Assembly: GCF_035974275.1 (NCBI RefSeq)
Contig: NZ_CP142422.1
Location: 2,790,001 to 2,854,000, forward strand
Direction: 5' to 3'
Length of the DNA: 64,000 bases
Source: Chryseobacterium sp. MYb264
GTDB taxonomy: Bacteria > Bacteroidota > Bacteroidia > Flavobacteriales > Weeksellaceae
The first letter of the stretch is position 1. Each line of letters opens with the position of its first letter. The notes beneath the pieces are model-generated. The model was not told where the DNA came from and did not search any database. It was given only the letters and a program-made list of their open reading frames with translations. The position numbers were made by a program, and so were the translations under genes. Below are positions 37,693 through 46,944 of this stretch, piece after piece.

Positions 37693-38286
37693 TTATTCAG
37701 CAGCTGGCGTTTCGTCAGTGCTTTCTGCAGCAGGAGCTTCTGGAGCTTCCTCAGCAGCTTTTTCTTCAACAGCAGGAGCAGCTTCTTCAGCTTTAGCTTC
37801 TACAGTTTCAGGTTTGTTTTGAAGAGCAGAAACAACTCTTTGAATTGGAGACTGAAGTAATCCGATGATTTCACCGATCATTTCTTCTCTAGACTTGATG
37901 TTTGCCAACGCGTCTAGGTTGTTGTCACCAACATAGAAAGTTTCCTGAACAAAAGCAGACTTCAATGCTGGCTTTTCTTCTTTCTTTCTGAACCCTTGGA
38001 TTAATTTAGCTGGACCGTTTGCAGTCTCAGAAATCATTAATGCAGAGTTTCCTTTAAAAGTTTGGAACATTTCAGAGTAATCTACTCCTTCAATTTGCTC
38101 CATTGCTTTTTGCAAAAGTGTATTTTTTACAACTTTTACTTTGATATTTTGTTTGAAAGCCTGTCTTCTGAATTCTGAAGACTTAGCAGCGTTCAATCCG
38201 TCTAGATCTGCTACGTATACTACTTTTGCATCCTGAAGCAAGTCTTTGATCTCTTGTATTGCTACAACTTTTTGGTCTTTTGTCAT
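37693..38286 (-). CDS. rplJ: Ribosomal protein L10 with extended acidic tail
   Basis: 197 aa, about 25-30 longer than usual. The L10 core (KVVAIQEIKDLLQDAKVVYVADLDGLNAAKSS, given here by its ends KVVAIQEIK and DLDGLNAAKSS; TFKGNSALMIS) occupies the first ~155 residues. A tail made almost only of Ala, Glu and Pro follows (AEEAAPAVEEKAAEEAPEA). It anchors the L7/L12 stalk. Comparable tails occur in some other Bacteroidetes; function unknown. It is 44 bp upstream of rplL. Confidence 0.96.
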   Translation of the reverse strand: MTKDQKVVAIQEIKDLLQDAKVVYVADLDGLNAAKSSEFRRQAFKQNIKVKVVKNTLLQKAMEQIEGVDYSEMFQTFKGNSALMISETANGPAKLIQGFRKKEEKPALKSAFVQETFYVGDNNLDALANIKSREEMIGEIIGLLQSPIQRVVSALQNKPETVEAKAEEAAPAVEEKAAEEAPEAPAAESTDETPAAE

Positions 38287-38304
38287 TGTCTTAAGGAATT
38301 ATTA

Positions 38305-38997
38305 TTAGTTAACAGATTTAGTATCGATTGCAATACCAGGACTCATTGTAGAAGACAAATAGATAGACTTCACATAAGTACCTTTAGCAGCCGTTGGTTT
38401 CATTTTGATCAAAGTAGAGATCAATTCCTGAGCATTTTCCTTGATTTTAGCAGCATCGAAAGATACTTTACCAATACCAGCGTGGATAATACCGTATTTG
38501 TCTACTTTGAAGTCAATTTTACCTGCTTTTACTTCAGTTACTGCTTTACCAATTTCCATAGTTACAGTACCTGATTTAGGGTTTGGCATAAGACCTCTTG
38601 GTCCTAATACTCTACCTAATGGTCCTAATTTACCCATTACAGCTGGCATAGTAACGATAACGTCAACGTCAGTCCAACCGTCTTTGATTTTTTGTAAATA
38701 TTCGTCAAGACCTACATAGTCAGCACCCGCTTCTTTAGCTTCAGCTTCTTTATCTGGAGTTACTAAAGCCAAAACTTTAACATCTTTACCAGTTCCGTGA
38801 GGAAGAGATACAACACCTCTTACCATTTGGTTTGCTTTTCTAGGATCTACCCCTAATCTTACAGCGATGTCTACAGAAGCATCAAACTTTGCAGTGTTTA
38901 CTTCTTTTACAAGAGCTGAACCTTCTTCAAGGTTATAGATTCTTCCTTTTTCTACTTTGCTTAAAGCTTCCTTTTGCTTCTTAGTTAATTTTGCCAT
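38305..38997 (-). CDS. rplA: Ribosomal protein L1
   Basis: 230 aa. Typical words: [55 protein letters not shown], and [15 protein letters not shown]1 forms the mobile stalk at the E site and represses its own operon in many bacteria by binding the mRNA leader. It lies 12 bp downstream of rplK. Confidence 0.97.
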   Translation of the reverse strand: MAKLTKKQKEALSKVEKGRIYNLEEGSALVKEVNTAKFDASVDIAVRLGVDPRKANQMVRGVVSLPHGTGKDVKVLALVTPDKEAEAKEAGADYVGLDEYLQKIKDGWTDVDVIVTMPAVMGKLGPLGRVLGPRGLMPNPKSGTVTMEIGKAVTEVKAGKIDFKVDKYGIIHAGIGKVSFDAAKIKENAQELISTLIKMKPTAAKGTYVKSIYLSSTMSPGIAIDTKSVN

Positions 38998-39008
38998 TTC
39001 TTTAAGTA

Positions 39009-39455
39009 TTAAGCGTTAAAAGTTGGTTTAGTTCCTGTTACTCTTAATCCCATAGATCTTGCAGTACCTGCAACCATAGAAACAGCAGAATCTAATGTAA
39101 AGCAGTTAAGGTCAGTCATCTTGTCTTCAGCGATCTTTTGAACCTGAGCCCAAGATACAGCACCTACTTTGTTTCTATTAGGTTCTCCAGAACCACCCTT
39201 GATTTTAGCCGCATCCATTAACTGGATTGCTGCAGGAGGAGTTTTAATTACGAATTCAAAAGATTTGTCTTCGTATACTGTAATTACTACAGGTAAAACT
39301 TGTCCTGGCTTATCTTGAGTTCTTCCGTTAAATTGCTTACAAAACTCCATGATGTTCACACCTGCAGAACCCAATGCTGGACCTACTGGTGGAGAAGGGT
39401 TAGCTGCGCCACCTTTCACCTGAAGCTTTACCATTTTAAAGACTTTTTTAGCCAT
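39009..39455 (-). CDS. rplK: Ribosomal protein L11
   Basis: 148 aa. [34 protein letters not shown] (recognised by [20 protein letters not shown]) and the C-terminal RNA-binding domain ending [13 protein letters not shown]11 binds the GTPase centre of 23S rRNA. It is the first gene of the rplKAJL unit, with its own promoter ~100 bp upstream. In most bacteria nusG is adjacent; here 1.9 kb with repeats separates them. Confidence 0.97.
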   Translation of the reverse strand: MAKKVFKMVKLQVKGGAANPSPPVGPALGSAGVNIMEFCKQFNGRTQDKPGQVLPVVITVYEDKSFEFVIKTPPAAIQLMDAAKIKGGSGEPNRNKVGAVSWAQVQKIAEDKMTDLNCFTLDSAVSMVAGTARSMGLRVTGTKPTFNA

Positions 39456-39510
39456 TGTTTGTTTTTTAAATTTGAATAATTAATGAGTTTGGAAGCATTT
39501 ATTATTCAGC

Positions 39511-39540
39511 AGATTATCCATATCTCACCTCAGATAATCT
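39511..39540 (-). promoter_or_regulatory. Leader hairpin of rplK
   Basis: AGATTATC (39511-39518) pairs with GATAATCT (39533-39540) in the ~92-nt leader between promoter and rplK. The position fits an autogenous L1-type control site, but the L1 binding signature was not verified. Confidence 0.4.
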
Positions 39541-39553
39541 ACTTTTCGGATTG

Positions 39554-39583
39554 CAAAAGTATGAAATATTTTTTAAATAGCAA
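39554..39583 (-). promoter_or_regulatory. Promoter of rplKAJL
   Basis: Reading leftward: TTG (39583-39581), 19-bp spacer, TACTTTTG (39561-39554). It matches the Bacteroidetes consensus in sequence and spacing. Confidence 0.65.
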
Positions 39584-39619
39584 ACGGAAATAATTGATTT
39601 TTAGAAAGATTATAAAAAA

Positions 39620-39646
39620 CTTCCTTATACTCTCGATATAAGGAAG
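39620..39646 (-). terminator. Terminator upstream of rplK with no obvious gene before it
   Basis: Perfect 10-bp stem CTTCCTTATA / TATAAGGAAG with a 7-base loop and, leftward, TTTTTT. The sequence that would be transcribed into it (39650-40190) has no intact gene, so it may serve a small RNA or a lost gene. Confidence 0.65.
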
Positions 39647-39649
39647 CCA

Positions 39650-40189
39650 CCTACATTTAAAAACTCAGATAGAAATGTAATTATAATACTTAAAAACTTT
39701 CATATACCAGGCAGTCCGCCGATTCCTTCTGGAATTAGACCTTCTTATGCCCAACAGATTAAAAAAATTTCTATATCAGATCAAAATAAACGAATCCCAA
39801 CCTATAAAAATAATTTTTAAAAGAGATCAAATCAGCCCACCCTATCCCCTGCTATAAGAGATTATTTACAAAATTCAAAATTAATGGAAATATAAAAAAT
39901 TTCAAAATAATAAATTCTAAATTAGAATTTTATCATACTTGTGTGATTTAATATAAAACACAATAGAAATCACTTAATTTAGTTTAGTGATGAAAATTTT
40001 ACAATAAAACACTCATCAAATATTAAAAACAAATTAAATAAACGACGCATTTAAGAATAATATAAATATTTTCTTCTGCTATTCAAAACTAAAATAAATC
40101 GCTAAATATTCAATTTTAATTTAAAACAATAACCTAGAACAAATGTATACAGACATAAAATGAGCTGGTTTGCAATGCACTTCACATTC
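39650..40189. other. AT-rich gap between terminator and repeats
   Basis: About 540 bp without a supported gene. A 15-codon leftward frame near 39710-39750 ends in PEGIGGLPGI but is preceded by a stop, so at most it is a decayed peptide gene. Confidence 0.35.
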
Positions 40190-40325
40190 GCTAAAACCAG
40201 GAACATTCTGAAAGCTTGGGAAAGAAATTGTTATAGCTACGTGATAGCAGCTTTTCTTCGCCACGAATGCACGAAATATATTACTTCCCGCGGATCGCTC
40301 AGATTTCGCAGATAATGGATCAAAA
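40190..40325. repeat. Decayed fragment related to the MITE-like family (copy D)
   Basis: GCTTGGGAAAGAAATTGTTATAG, given by its parts GCTTGGGAAAGAAATTG and TTATAG, followed by CGCCACGAATGCACGAAATAT and a GCAGATAATGGATCA end resembles a shortened, diverged copy of the element at 27 and 37 kb. No target duplication was found. Confidence 0.45.
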
Positions 40326-40539
40326 TAGATCAATAGTATCATTGCGAAATTCCGAAATTCATGGGAAATAAAATCAAGCTCCTACTTTAATTTTCAAACG
40401 ATCTAATACCATTTAATCTTTGAAATTTCCTTTACATTATTTACCCCTGTTAGGGTTATAACATCATGGAATACTTAACACCCCACGCTAGTCCTATTTA
40501 ACTCCTTGGGGTTTTTAAGGGAAATTCAAAAAGAAAACA

Positions 40540-41300
40540 GGATAAGCTTACTTGGGGAGAAATTCTTTAGATATTTTTTTGCCACGAATTCCCGAATATT
40601 TTGATTTCACACAGACCGCAGATAATGCTTCCTATGTTGGTTTTTCGCGAAGTCGCAAAGATATTTTTTAATGCTTTATGTTTTTAAGGCGCAAGGATTT
40701 TATCAGAGATAAAATTGAAGGGTGGACATTATCGCTACGAATGCACAAATTTTATTGGATCAGTTTCAAAACTTGGGGAGAAATTCTTTAGATATTTTTT
40801 TGCCACGAAATCCCGAATATTTTTATTTCACACAGACCGCAGATAATGCTTCCTATGTTGGTTTTTCGCGAAGTCGCAAAGATATTTTTTAATGCTTTAT
40901 GTTTTTAAGGCGCAAGGATTTTATCAGAGATAAAATTGAAGGGTGGACATTATCGCTACGAATGCACAAATTTTATTGGATCAGTTTCAAAACTTGGGGA
41001 GAAATTCTTTAGATATTTTTTTGCCACGAATGCACCAATATTTTGATTTCCTACAGATATCACGGATTTTCACAGATGATATCGTTGATTTTCCTTGCTT
41101 CACCTTTCCGGTCTTTTATCAATAGAACTGCTTGATGAGCATTACAAATGGGTAGTTGTCAAAAAACTTGGGGAGCCTTGGTGTTCAATATGTAAAGTGT
41201 AAGGAAAAAATCTGCATCATTTGCAAAATCTGCGAGAGTAACAAAAAACATTCTGATGAGTTAAAATTTTTGCTTAGTCCCCAACTTTTGTACTTGATCC
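40540..41300. mobile_element. Non-autonomous element copy C with internal tandem duplication
   Basis: Related to copies A and B. The left part of the element is present three times: units start at 40540 (degenerate, GGATAAGC), 40757 and 40978 (both GGATCAGTTTC). Units one and two, about 217 and 221 bp, are almost identical and end ATTTTATT. The third continues to the normal right end (TTGATCC at 41300). The outer flanks (AGAAAACA and GTTTTAGG) do not match, so no target duplication remains. It separates nusG from rplK. Confidence 0.82.
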
Positions 41301-41352
41301 GTTTTAGGCTTGTTCTGGAAAAATCAAGAATCCAGAATTCAGGTAATTGCAC

Positions 41353-41380
41353 AAAAAAAGACCGCTTTACAGCAGTCTTT
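41353..41380 (-). terminator. Terminator of secE-nusG
   Basis: AAAGACCGCT pairs with AGCAGTCTTT (one mismatch), loop TTAC; leftward, TTTTTTTG follows. It ends the nusG transcript before the repeat block. Confidence 0.8.
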
Positions 41381-41399
41381 ATATATTTAAGTATATTAT

Positions 41400-41942
41400 T
41401 TACACTTTTTCTACTTGCATGTAGCTTAACTCCATTGGAGTTTTTCTACCGAAGATAAGAACAGATACTTCGATTTTCTTTTTATCCTCAAGAATTTTCT
41501 CTACAGTTCCGTTGAATCCATTGAATGGTCCGTCAATTACTTTAACGTTTTCTCCTACTACGTAAGGAATTTCAACATCACTTGCAAATTCGGATAGTTC
41601 ATCCATTCTTCCCAACATTCTGTTCACTTCAGACTTTCTCATTGGAACAGGATCACCACCTTTCGTTAAACTTAAGAAAGAAATAACTCCGGGGATGTTC
41701 TTAACAACATGTGGAATCTCCCCCATTAAATCTGCTTCTATCATTAGGTATCCAGGATAGTAAGGTCTTTCTTTAGGAACTTTTTTTCCGTTTCTAATCT
41801 GAATTACCTTTTCCATAGGAATAACCACCTGAGTAACGTACTGCTCAAACCCTAAACGCTTGATTTCTGTCTCAATATAGTTTTTCACTTTATTTTCCTG
41901 TCCGCTGATTGCTTTCAGCACATACCATTTCAATTCGCTCAT
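41400..41942 (-). CDS. nusG: Transcription termination/antitermination factor NusG
   Basis: 180 aa. N-terminal NGN domain (LKWYVLKAISGQENKVKNYIE; YPGYLMIEADL; NIPGVISFL) and a C-terminal KOW domain (VKVIDGPFNGFNGTVEKIL). It binds RNA polymerase and couples transcription to Rho or the ribosome. It lies 21 bp after secE and ends with its own terminator. Confidence 0.96.
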   Translation of the reverse strand: MSELKWYVLKAISGQENKVKNYIETEIKRLGFEQYVTQVVIPMEKVIQIRNGKKVPKERPYYPGYLMIEADLMGEIPHVVKNIPGVISFLSLTKGGDPVPMRKSEVNRMLGRMDELSEFASDVEIPYVVGENVKVIDGPFNGFNGTVEKILEDKKKIEVSVLIFGRKTPMELSYMQVEKV

Positions 41943-41963
41943 TATGGGAAAATACTTTTATTA

Positions 41964-42170
41964 TTAATTGAACAAGTTGATTAGCATTCCTATTATGTTG
42001 CTTATTGCTTTTGAAAACAATTCGTCAACCCCAAAGGTAAATAATGCCAAAATAACGGTTGCTATAGTAACTACGATTGTAGATGACTGCAGATCAGCCC
42101 ATTTCGGCCATTCAACTTTATGTCTGAATTCGTTATAAGAACCTTTTAAAAAATCGATAAATGAACTCAT
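41964..42170 (-). CDS. secE: Preprotein translocase subunit SecE
   Basis: 68 aa from the ATG at 42170 (MSSFIDFLKGSYNEF); a longer frame would run through the tRNA and is rejected. An amphipathic helix with the conserved KVEWPKWADLQSS is followed by one transmembrane helix. This is the single-helix SecE normal for most bacteria. It stabilises SecY in the inner membrane. It lies 13 bp after tRNA-Trp. Confidence 0.93.
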   Translation of the reverse strand: MSSFIDFLKGSYNEFRHKVEWPKWADLQSSTIVVTIATVILALFTFGVDELFSKAISNIIGMLINLFN

Positions 42171-42182
42171 AATTGTTATTTG

Positions 42183-42253
42183 CACGGGCACAAGGATTCG
42201 AACCCTGATCAACGGTTTTGGAGACCGGTATCCTACCATTGGACGATGCCCGT
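42183..42253 (-). tRNA. tRNA-Trp (anticodon CCA)
   Basis: Reading leftward the 7-bp acceptor stem ACGGGCA / TGCCCGT closes the molecule. The anticodon arm is CGGTCTCCAAAACCG with anticodon CCA. The T arm has GGTTCGAATCC. The 3' CCA is not encoded. Its place between tuf and secE is typical of Bacteroidetes. Confidence 0.96.
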
Positions 42254-42259
42254 AGTTAA

Positions 42260-42289
42260 AAGCTTCCGAGAGTTTCCTTTCGGAAGCTT
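42260..42289 (-). terminator. Terminator between tuf and tRNA-Trp
   Basis: A perfect 10-bp stem AAGCTTCCGA / TCGGAAGCTT with a 10-base loop. Only a short T-run (TTT) follows, so part of the transcription may continue into tRNA-Trp-secE-nusG. Confidence 0.65.
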
Positions 42290-42305
42290 ATTTATTTTAA
42301 GATGA

Positions 42306-43511
42306 TTAGTCTAAGATTTCAGTTACCTGACCTGAACCAACTGTTCTACCACCTTCTCTGATCGCGAATCTAAGACCCTCGTTAAGAGCGATTGGTTGTA
42401 ACAATTCTACAGTGATCTCTAAGTTATCACCAGGCATTACCATTTCTACACCTTCTGGCAAGAAGATCTCACCTGTAACGTCAGTAGTTCTTACGTAGAA
42501 CTGAGGACGGTATTTGTTGTGGAATGGAGTGTGACGTCCACCTTCTTCTTTAGAAAGGATATAAACAGATGCTTTGAATTTCTTGTGAGGCTTCACAGAG
42601 TCTTTCTTAGCGATTACCATACCTCTCTTGATGTCAGTCTTTTCAATACCTCTCAACAATAGACCTACGTTATCACCAGCTTCACCTCTGTCAAGGATCT
42701 TTCTGAACATCTCAACCCCTGTAATAGTTGAAGTTAATTTCTCTTCACCCATACCTACGATATCAACTGGATCACCAGTGTTGATAACACCAGCCTCGAT
42801 TCTACCAGTTGCTACAGTACCTCTACCTGTAATAGAGAATACGTCTTCGATTGGCATCAAGAATGGCTTATCTGTATCTCTTACAGGCTCTTCGATCCAC
42901 TCATCAACTGCATCCATTAATTGTTCTACAGTTTTGAACCACTTATCTTCTGAATCACCGTTAGTAGCTGCAGTAAGTGCTCCAAGAGCAGAACCTTGGA
43001 TTACTGGAGAGTTATCTCCGTCGAATTCATATGTAGATAATAAGTCTCTAAGCTCCATTTCAACAAGCTCTAATAACTCAGCATCATCTACCATGTCAAC
43101 TTTATTCATGAAAACAACAATTCTAGGTACGTTTACCTGACGGCAAAGTAGAATATGTTCTCTTGTTTGAGGCATTGGTCCATCAGTTGCAGCACATACT
43201 ACGATTGCTCCATCCATCTGAGCAGCACCAGTTACCATGTTTTTAACATAGTCGGCGTGACCTGGACAGTCAACGTGAGCATAGTGTCTTTTTTCAGTTT
43301 CGTATTCGATGTGAGCAGTATTGATAGTGATACCTCTTTCTTTTTCTTCTGGAGCAGAGTCAATTGCAGAGAAGTCTTTTTTCTCAGCAAGACCTTTGCT
43401 AGCTAATACAGCAGAAATAGCAGCTGTAAGCGTAGTTTTACCATGGTCAACGTGACCAATAGTACCAATGTTCAAGTGTGGTTTGTTACGATTAAACGTT
43501 TCCTTTGCCAT
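42306..43511 (-). CDS. tuf: Elongation factor Tu
   Basis: 401 aa. G1 [10 protein letters not shown]2 [13 protein letters not shown]3 [10 protein letters not shown]4 NKVD, G5 region GSALGAL, and the C-terminal tRNA-binding barrels ([22 protein letters not shown], given by [10 protein letters not shown]). It delivers aminoacyl-tRNA to the ribosome. Only one copy is in the window. It has its own promoter and a terminator before tRNA-Trp. Confidence 0.98.
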   Translation of the reverse strand: MAKETFNRNKPHLNIGTIGHVDHGKTTLTAAISAVLASKGLAEKKDFSAIDSAPEEKERGITINTAHIEYETEKRHYAHVDCPGHADYVKNMVTGAAQMDGAIVVCAATDGPMPQTREHILLCRQVNVPRIVVFMNKVDMVDDAELLELVEMELRDLLSTYEFDGDNSPVIQGSALGALTAATNGDSEDKWFKTVEQLMDAVDEWIEEPVRDTDKPFLMPIEDVFSITGRGTVATGRIEAGVINTGDPVDIVGMGEEKLTSTITGVEMFRKILDRGEAGDNVGLLLRGIEKTDIKRGMVIAKKDSVKPHKKFKASVYILSKEEGGRHTPFHNKYRPQFYVRTTDVTGEIFLPEGVEMVMPGDNLEITVELLQPIALNEGLRFAIREGGRTVGSGQVTEILD

Positions 43512-43554
43512 GATTTAAAATTATTTATTTATTGTTTTTCAAATTTTCGGTGTG

Positions 43555-43581
43555 CAAATATAATGATTTTTTACATACCAA
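43555..43581 (-). promoter_or_regulatory. Promoter of tuf
   Basis: Reading leftward: TTTTG with a 16-bp spacer, then TATATTTG (43562-43555), about 44 bp before the ATG. Confidence 0.55.
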
Positions 43582-43769
43582 AACCTTTTTATTAAAAAAA
43601 GTTTTAATATTTGCATTCAATGAAGTACAAACCTTATATTTCAACGTATTGAGACTGCAAATTTACACATTTTTCTCAATTGAAAAAAACTTTGTAAAAC
43701 CTTTTGCAGAAGTCACTGAAAAACAACCTGTTTAACATTCCCTAAAGTACAAAATTCATCAATGATGCA

Positions 43770-44870
43770 CTACTTCCTGTTCAGGGCGGGCTTTTTAAAA
43801 GATTTAATGAACAGTATCAATCCCGCGATAAAAGCTCCCCCCAGAATAATAATAGATGTTGCATAGGTACTGAAGGTAAATAATGAGAAGAATTTATTGA
43901 TCGTAAAACTGATGATATTAATATTGAATATAATAAATACGGAAATCAATACCATAACGATCCCTAAAGCAATATTTTTATATTGGAGGCTGAATATTTT
44001 TTGTAAAGCATTTTTTACAGTTTTCTTCAATTTTTCAGACAGTAAAGCTGTAGGAATGAAAAGAGAATACAGTCCTATAGAGTAGACAAACGATATATTA
44101 AGCATAAACAATACATTGAGATGAAAAAACAAAGCAAGAAGAAGCATTATCCTAAAGAATTTCGGTCTTATAAATGCGATAATAAATAAGGTTTCAAAAA
44201 TGACAGTGAAATAATCTAAAAATTCCCAAAATATTTTTGAGGTTATTTTAACAAAATAATCAGATAAAAGTGCGTTCCATCCAATACCATAACGATACTG
44301 ATACAGGAAAATCTGCGTGTACTGAAGGTCCGGGTTCAGCCATCCACCTTTTATTTTTGCAAATCCTGCGGTAAACATTCCGAATGAAAAAATCATGCTG
44401 ACTAAAAAAACAGGCCATGATTTAGACAATATATCATTTTCTGTCTTCGGTTCCTTAAAAAAACTGTAAGAACAGTTCCATGGAGAAAATGACATGATGA
44501 GGATAGGAAGCGTATAAATAAAATCATGATTGATCTTTCCGAAAGAATAGGCATAATTACTCGTGATGATATAAGTAAGCATATAAAGCACAGCAAAAAG
44601 CCGGGGCCTAAGACCTATGAGGATAAACAGAAGACATCCATACATAAGGTATTTGGTAAAGAAAAAGAAAGCAACAGGAGGAATGGTATCTGCAAATGAC
44701 AACATACTGATAGGGGGATGCATGGCACTGTTAGGAATATTATTGATCCAGCTCGCATCCGAAACCCCCATCCAGAGAAGGAATAATGAGAAAAATATCC
44801 TGTAAAATGCCAAAAATTCATAACTCGGGTGATAACTGCTAAAAGGCAGCTCTTTTATTTTTTTGATCAT
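43770..44870 (-). CDS. HTTM-domain-like polytopic membrane protein
   Basis: A 366-aa protein with about nine hydrophobic helices. The N-terminal FLAFYRIFFSLFLLWMG, the TSNYAYSFGKINHDFIYTL and the later GFAKIKGGWLNP, W...L...F patterns resemble HTTM (horizontally transferred transmembrane) proteins, relatives of vitamin-K-dependent carboxylase membranes. Function in bacteria is unclear. It lies 7 bp after a small membrane-anchored protein, and such pairs are typical of HTTM loci. Family assignment is probable, not certain. Confidence 0.6.
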   Translation of the reverse strand: MIKKIKELPFSSYHPSYEFLAFYRIFFSLFLLWMGVSDASWINNIPNSAMHPPISMLSFADTIPPVAFFFFTKYLMYGCLLFILIGLRPRLFAVLYMLTYIITSNYAYSFGKINHDFIYTLPILIMSFSPWNCSYSFFKEPKTENDILSKSWPVFLVSMIFSFGMFTAGFAKIKGGWLNPDLQYTQIFLYQYRYGIGWNALLSDYFVKITSKIFWEFLDYFTVIFETLFIIAFIRPKFFRIMLLLALFFHLNVLFMLNISFVYSIGLYSLFIPTALLSEKLKKTVKNALQKIFSLQYKNIALGIVMVLISVFIIFNINIISFTINKFFSLFTFSTYATSIIILGGAFIAGLILFIKSFKKPALNRK

Positions 44871-44877
44871 GGCTCAA

Positions 44878-45438
44878 TTAAAATTTAAAATTCAACACTG
44901 TATCTTGTACAATCCGATTGGTAATTTTCCCCGTGGTTACATCAAAATCTTTGTTTTCGTTAATCACCAAAACCCGGGAAACCTCTTTATTCGGAAAACG
45001 CTCTCTAAGTTTTCCTACCACAAATTTTTTGCTTTCATCCATGTTGACTTTTTTAATATTCCTGTTGAGAATGGATTTTTTAAACAAATACATTTCTCTC
45101 TGATATACCGGCAGAGATTTAATACGTGAGTCTAAAACTGGATACTCTTTAGGAAATAATAAGTTCTGTATCAGCGTAATCTGAATGGTTCTGGGAATCT
45201 TCTCACCTAAATAATCGTTCTGAGCCAAAATATCCGAAGATCCGTCTTTAAAAAAGACTTGTGAGGTTGTTTTGGTAAATTTGATATACTTCCCTTCTTT
45301 AAGAGGAAGAGAAGAAAATCCCGGGAAAATAAAAGAAGGGTAAGTTTCCTCAAGGTTCATTTTAATGATCAATTGCGAAGGCAACAGAAAAATGAAAAAC
45401 AGGAATACATACAGCACTTTTTTTTTGTAATTTTTCAT
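44878..45438 (-). CDS. Membrane-anchored partner protein of the HTTM-like gene
   Basis: A 186-aa protein with one N-terminal transmembrane helix (KVLYVFLFFIFLLPSQLII) and an exported domain of ~160 residues rich in Lys and Phe (YIKFTKTTSQVFFKDGSSDI). No named family is recognised. It immediately precedes the HTTM-like gene (7 bp), so both act together, but the role is unknown. This is the last gene of the core before the accessory island. Confidence 0.6.
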   Translation of the reverse strand: MKNYKKKVLYVFLFFIFLLPSQLIIKMNLEETYPSFIFPGFSSLPLKEGKYIKFTKTTSQVFFKDGSSDILAQNDYLGEKIPRTIQITLIQNLLFPKEYPVLDSRIKSLPVYQREMYLFKKSILNRNIKKVNMDESKKFVVGKLRERFPNKEVSRVLVINENKDFDVTTGKITNRIVQDTVLNFKF

Positions 45439-45839
45439 AAGTGTTGACAGTAAAAATGAATATAATATGGATAGTTTCAGGCACTGGCCTCAACTTTAAA
45501 AGTAATAATACTAATGAATATCAGACCATTCAGATAACCTTCATGATAAGAGAGTCAAATTTTAAATTCATAGGTTTTGTATTTTTAGGGATTAAGCATA
45601 AGGGGGGATTTTATTCAATCATTAAATAATAATTTTCCCGTTACACGACAAAGGTAAAATTTTAATTTAAAAGTGACAGATCCAGGATAAAAATATCTTC
45701 CTCAAAACCGTGGCGCCGTTTAAATGTAGCAGAATCAGATACCCCCTGAACTCACTACCATTTAAATAATTTATTCTTATGAGTAAGGCCATTTGTATCT
45801 TCAAATTTATTTTTGGCTTAAAATTCTACTTCGAAATAA
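45439..45839. other. Left boundary region of the accessory island
   Basis: About 400 bp with no supported gene. A 62-codon frame (45441-45629) looks like chance. The island probably begins in this stretch, because a gene fragment cut at its 5' side starts at 45840. No attachment-site repeat was recognised. Confidence 0.4.
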
Positions 45840-46232
45840 GCAAATTTAAACTTAATATTTTCTATTAGCGAGATTGCTTATTATTCTCCTTCTTTAGATT
45901 ATATAAAACTACCTAGCAGAGAGTTTTTTTTATCATCAGATAAATATTATAGTACTCTATTTCATGAGATCATCCACTGGACAGGTCATAATGATAGATT
46001 ATCAAGAGATATGAAAGGCCATAAAGACAAAGAAAGTTATTCATTCGAAGAATTGATAGCTGAACTTGGCAGTATGTTATTATGCCTTCAATTTGGAATT
46101 TTAAGCGAATTTTTAAACTCAGTCAGATATTTAAAAGGTTGGACTAATCACAATATTGAAAATAGAGAACATCTTATTCGTAATGCATTTACACAATCAA
46201 AGAAAGCAAAAAAATATTTAGAAAACATTTAA
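45840..46232 (+). pseudogene. 5'-truncated ArdC-type antirestriction/zincin metallopeptidase
   Basis: An open frame from a stop at 45837 to 46232 encodes the C-terminal part of an ArdC-like protein: YYSPSLDYIKLPSREFF, LFHEIIHWTGHNDRLSRD (zinc motif HEIIH), and FEELIAELGSMLLC. These are the usual conserved blocks of the MPTase domain. The N-terminal single-strand-DNA-binding domain is missing and there is no start before ATG 46011, which would leave only 73 residues. ArdC proteins belong to conjugative elements, so this is a remnant of one. Confidence 0.82.
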
Positions 46233-46263
46233 AATAAACAGAATATATATTCTGTTTATTTTA
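46232..46263 (+). terminator. 32-bp perfect palindrome (probable bidirectional terminator)
   Basis: AAAATAAACAGAATAT followed directly by its reverse complement ATATTCTGTTTATTTT, beginning at the final A of the ArdC remnant's stop codon. Confidence 0.75.
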
Positions 46264-46278
46264 AAAACAATTATTATT

Positions 46279-46827
46279 ATGGAGAGACTATCAAGCGATT
46301 TAGCCAATGATCATTATAGACATTGTTACGGAAGTGAAAATTTTTACAAATATTTTAAAAATATTGCGATAACGGAAGGTATAAAAGAAGTTGCAGAGAA
46401 AGAGCAATGCTTTTGGTTCCTAGATGTAATTATAAGTTATCAAATTTATCCAATATTTAAAAGTACAAGTTTTCAAAATTGGAAACTAACTAGAGTTGAT
46501 AATTGTGAATTTGAAGTAACAGGAAATGACGGAAATGGAAATATTTTAGTAGTACAAAAAATTCCTTTCTCTGATTTCTTTTTTGATAAATTAATAGTTT
46601 TATTTAAGGGAATCGGTAATAATAATCAATATTTAGTGCATCTGCACCAAAGTACAGGCGATAAACACCTGCATATTATAGCGAACCGGATAGATTTTCA
46701 CGGTAAAAATCAGGTAAAGAGCCACAATATAGGAGAAAGAGCATCCGGACACGCTGAAGTGTTATCCAAAGAGCGGAACTCGAAGACCGCACAGGAGATC
46801 ACCGGAGAGAAGAAAGCAGAATTTTAG
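46279..46827 (+). CDS. Chimeric protein: DUF6876 domain fused to a relaxase fragment
   Basis: Residues 1-~115 match the DUF6876 pattern (MERLSSDLANDHYRHCYG, EKEQCFWFLDVIISYQ, QNWKLT), a small protein of mobile elements. From about residue 118 the sequence changes to a relaxase segment: YLVHLHQSTGDKHLHIIAN, RIDFHGKNQVKSHNIGER, with the HxHxxxNR motif of MobA/VirD2-type relaxases. The N-terminal catalytic Tyr region and the rest of the relaxase are absent. This looks like a deletion fusing two genes of a conjugative element. Product stability is unknown. Confidence 0.65.
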   Translation: MERLSSDLANDHYRHCYGSENFYKYFKNIAITEGIKEVAEKEQCFWFLDVIISYQIYPIFKSTSFQNWKLTRVDNCEFEVTGNDGNGNILVVQKIPFSDFFFDKLIVLFKGIGNNNQYLVHLHQSTGDKHLHIIANRIDFHGKNQVKSHNIGERASGHAEVLSKERNSKTAQEITGEKKAEF

Positions 46828-46944
46828 TTAATTGCGTATAAATCGGCTTCGCCTACTCATGTTTTTTTCAAAAATTATAAATTTTATCAAAATACATTTG
46901 GTTGAAATTCATGTTTTTATACAGCTAAAGATGCATTGTAAAGA

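Noticed and set aside
37705..37800. Gln/Leu-rich rightward frame opposite rplJ
   Set aside because: Shadow of the Ala/Glu-rich tail of L10 read on the other strand.
39700..39760. Peptide ending PEGIGGLPGI, possible bacteriocin-like gene
   Set aside because: A stop lies just before it and no leader is present.
40121..40342. 73-codon leftward frame
   Set aside because: Runs through the decayed repeat fragment; sequence is explained by the repeat.
45441..45629. 62-codon frame after the HTTM pair
   Set aside because: Low-complexity and without start context; more likely chance in AT-rich DNA.
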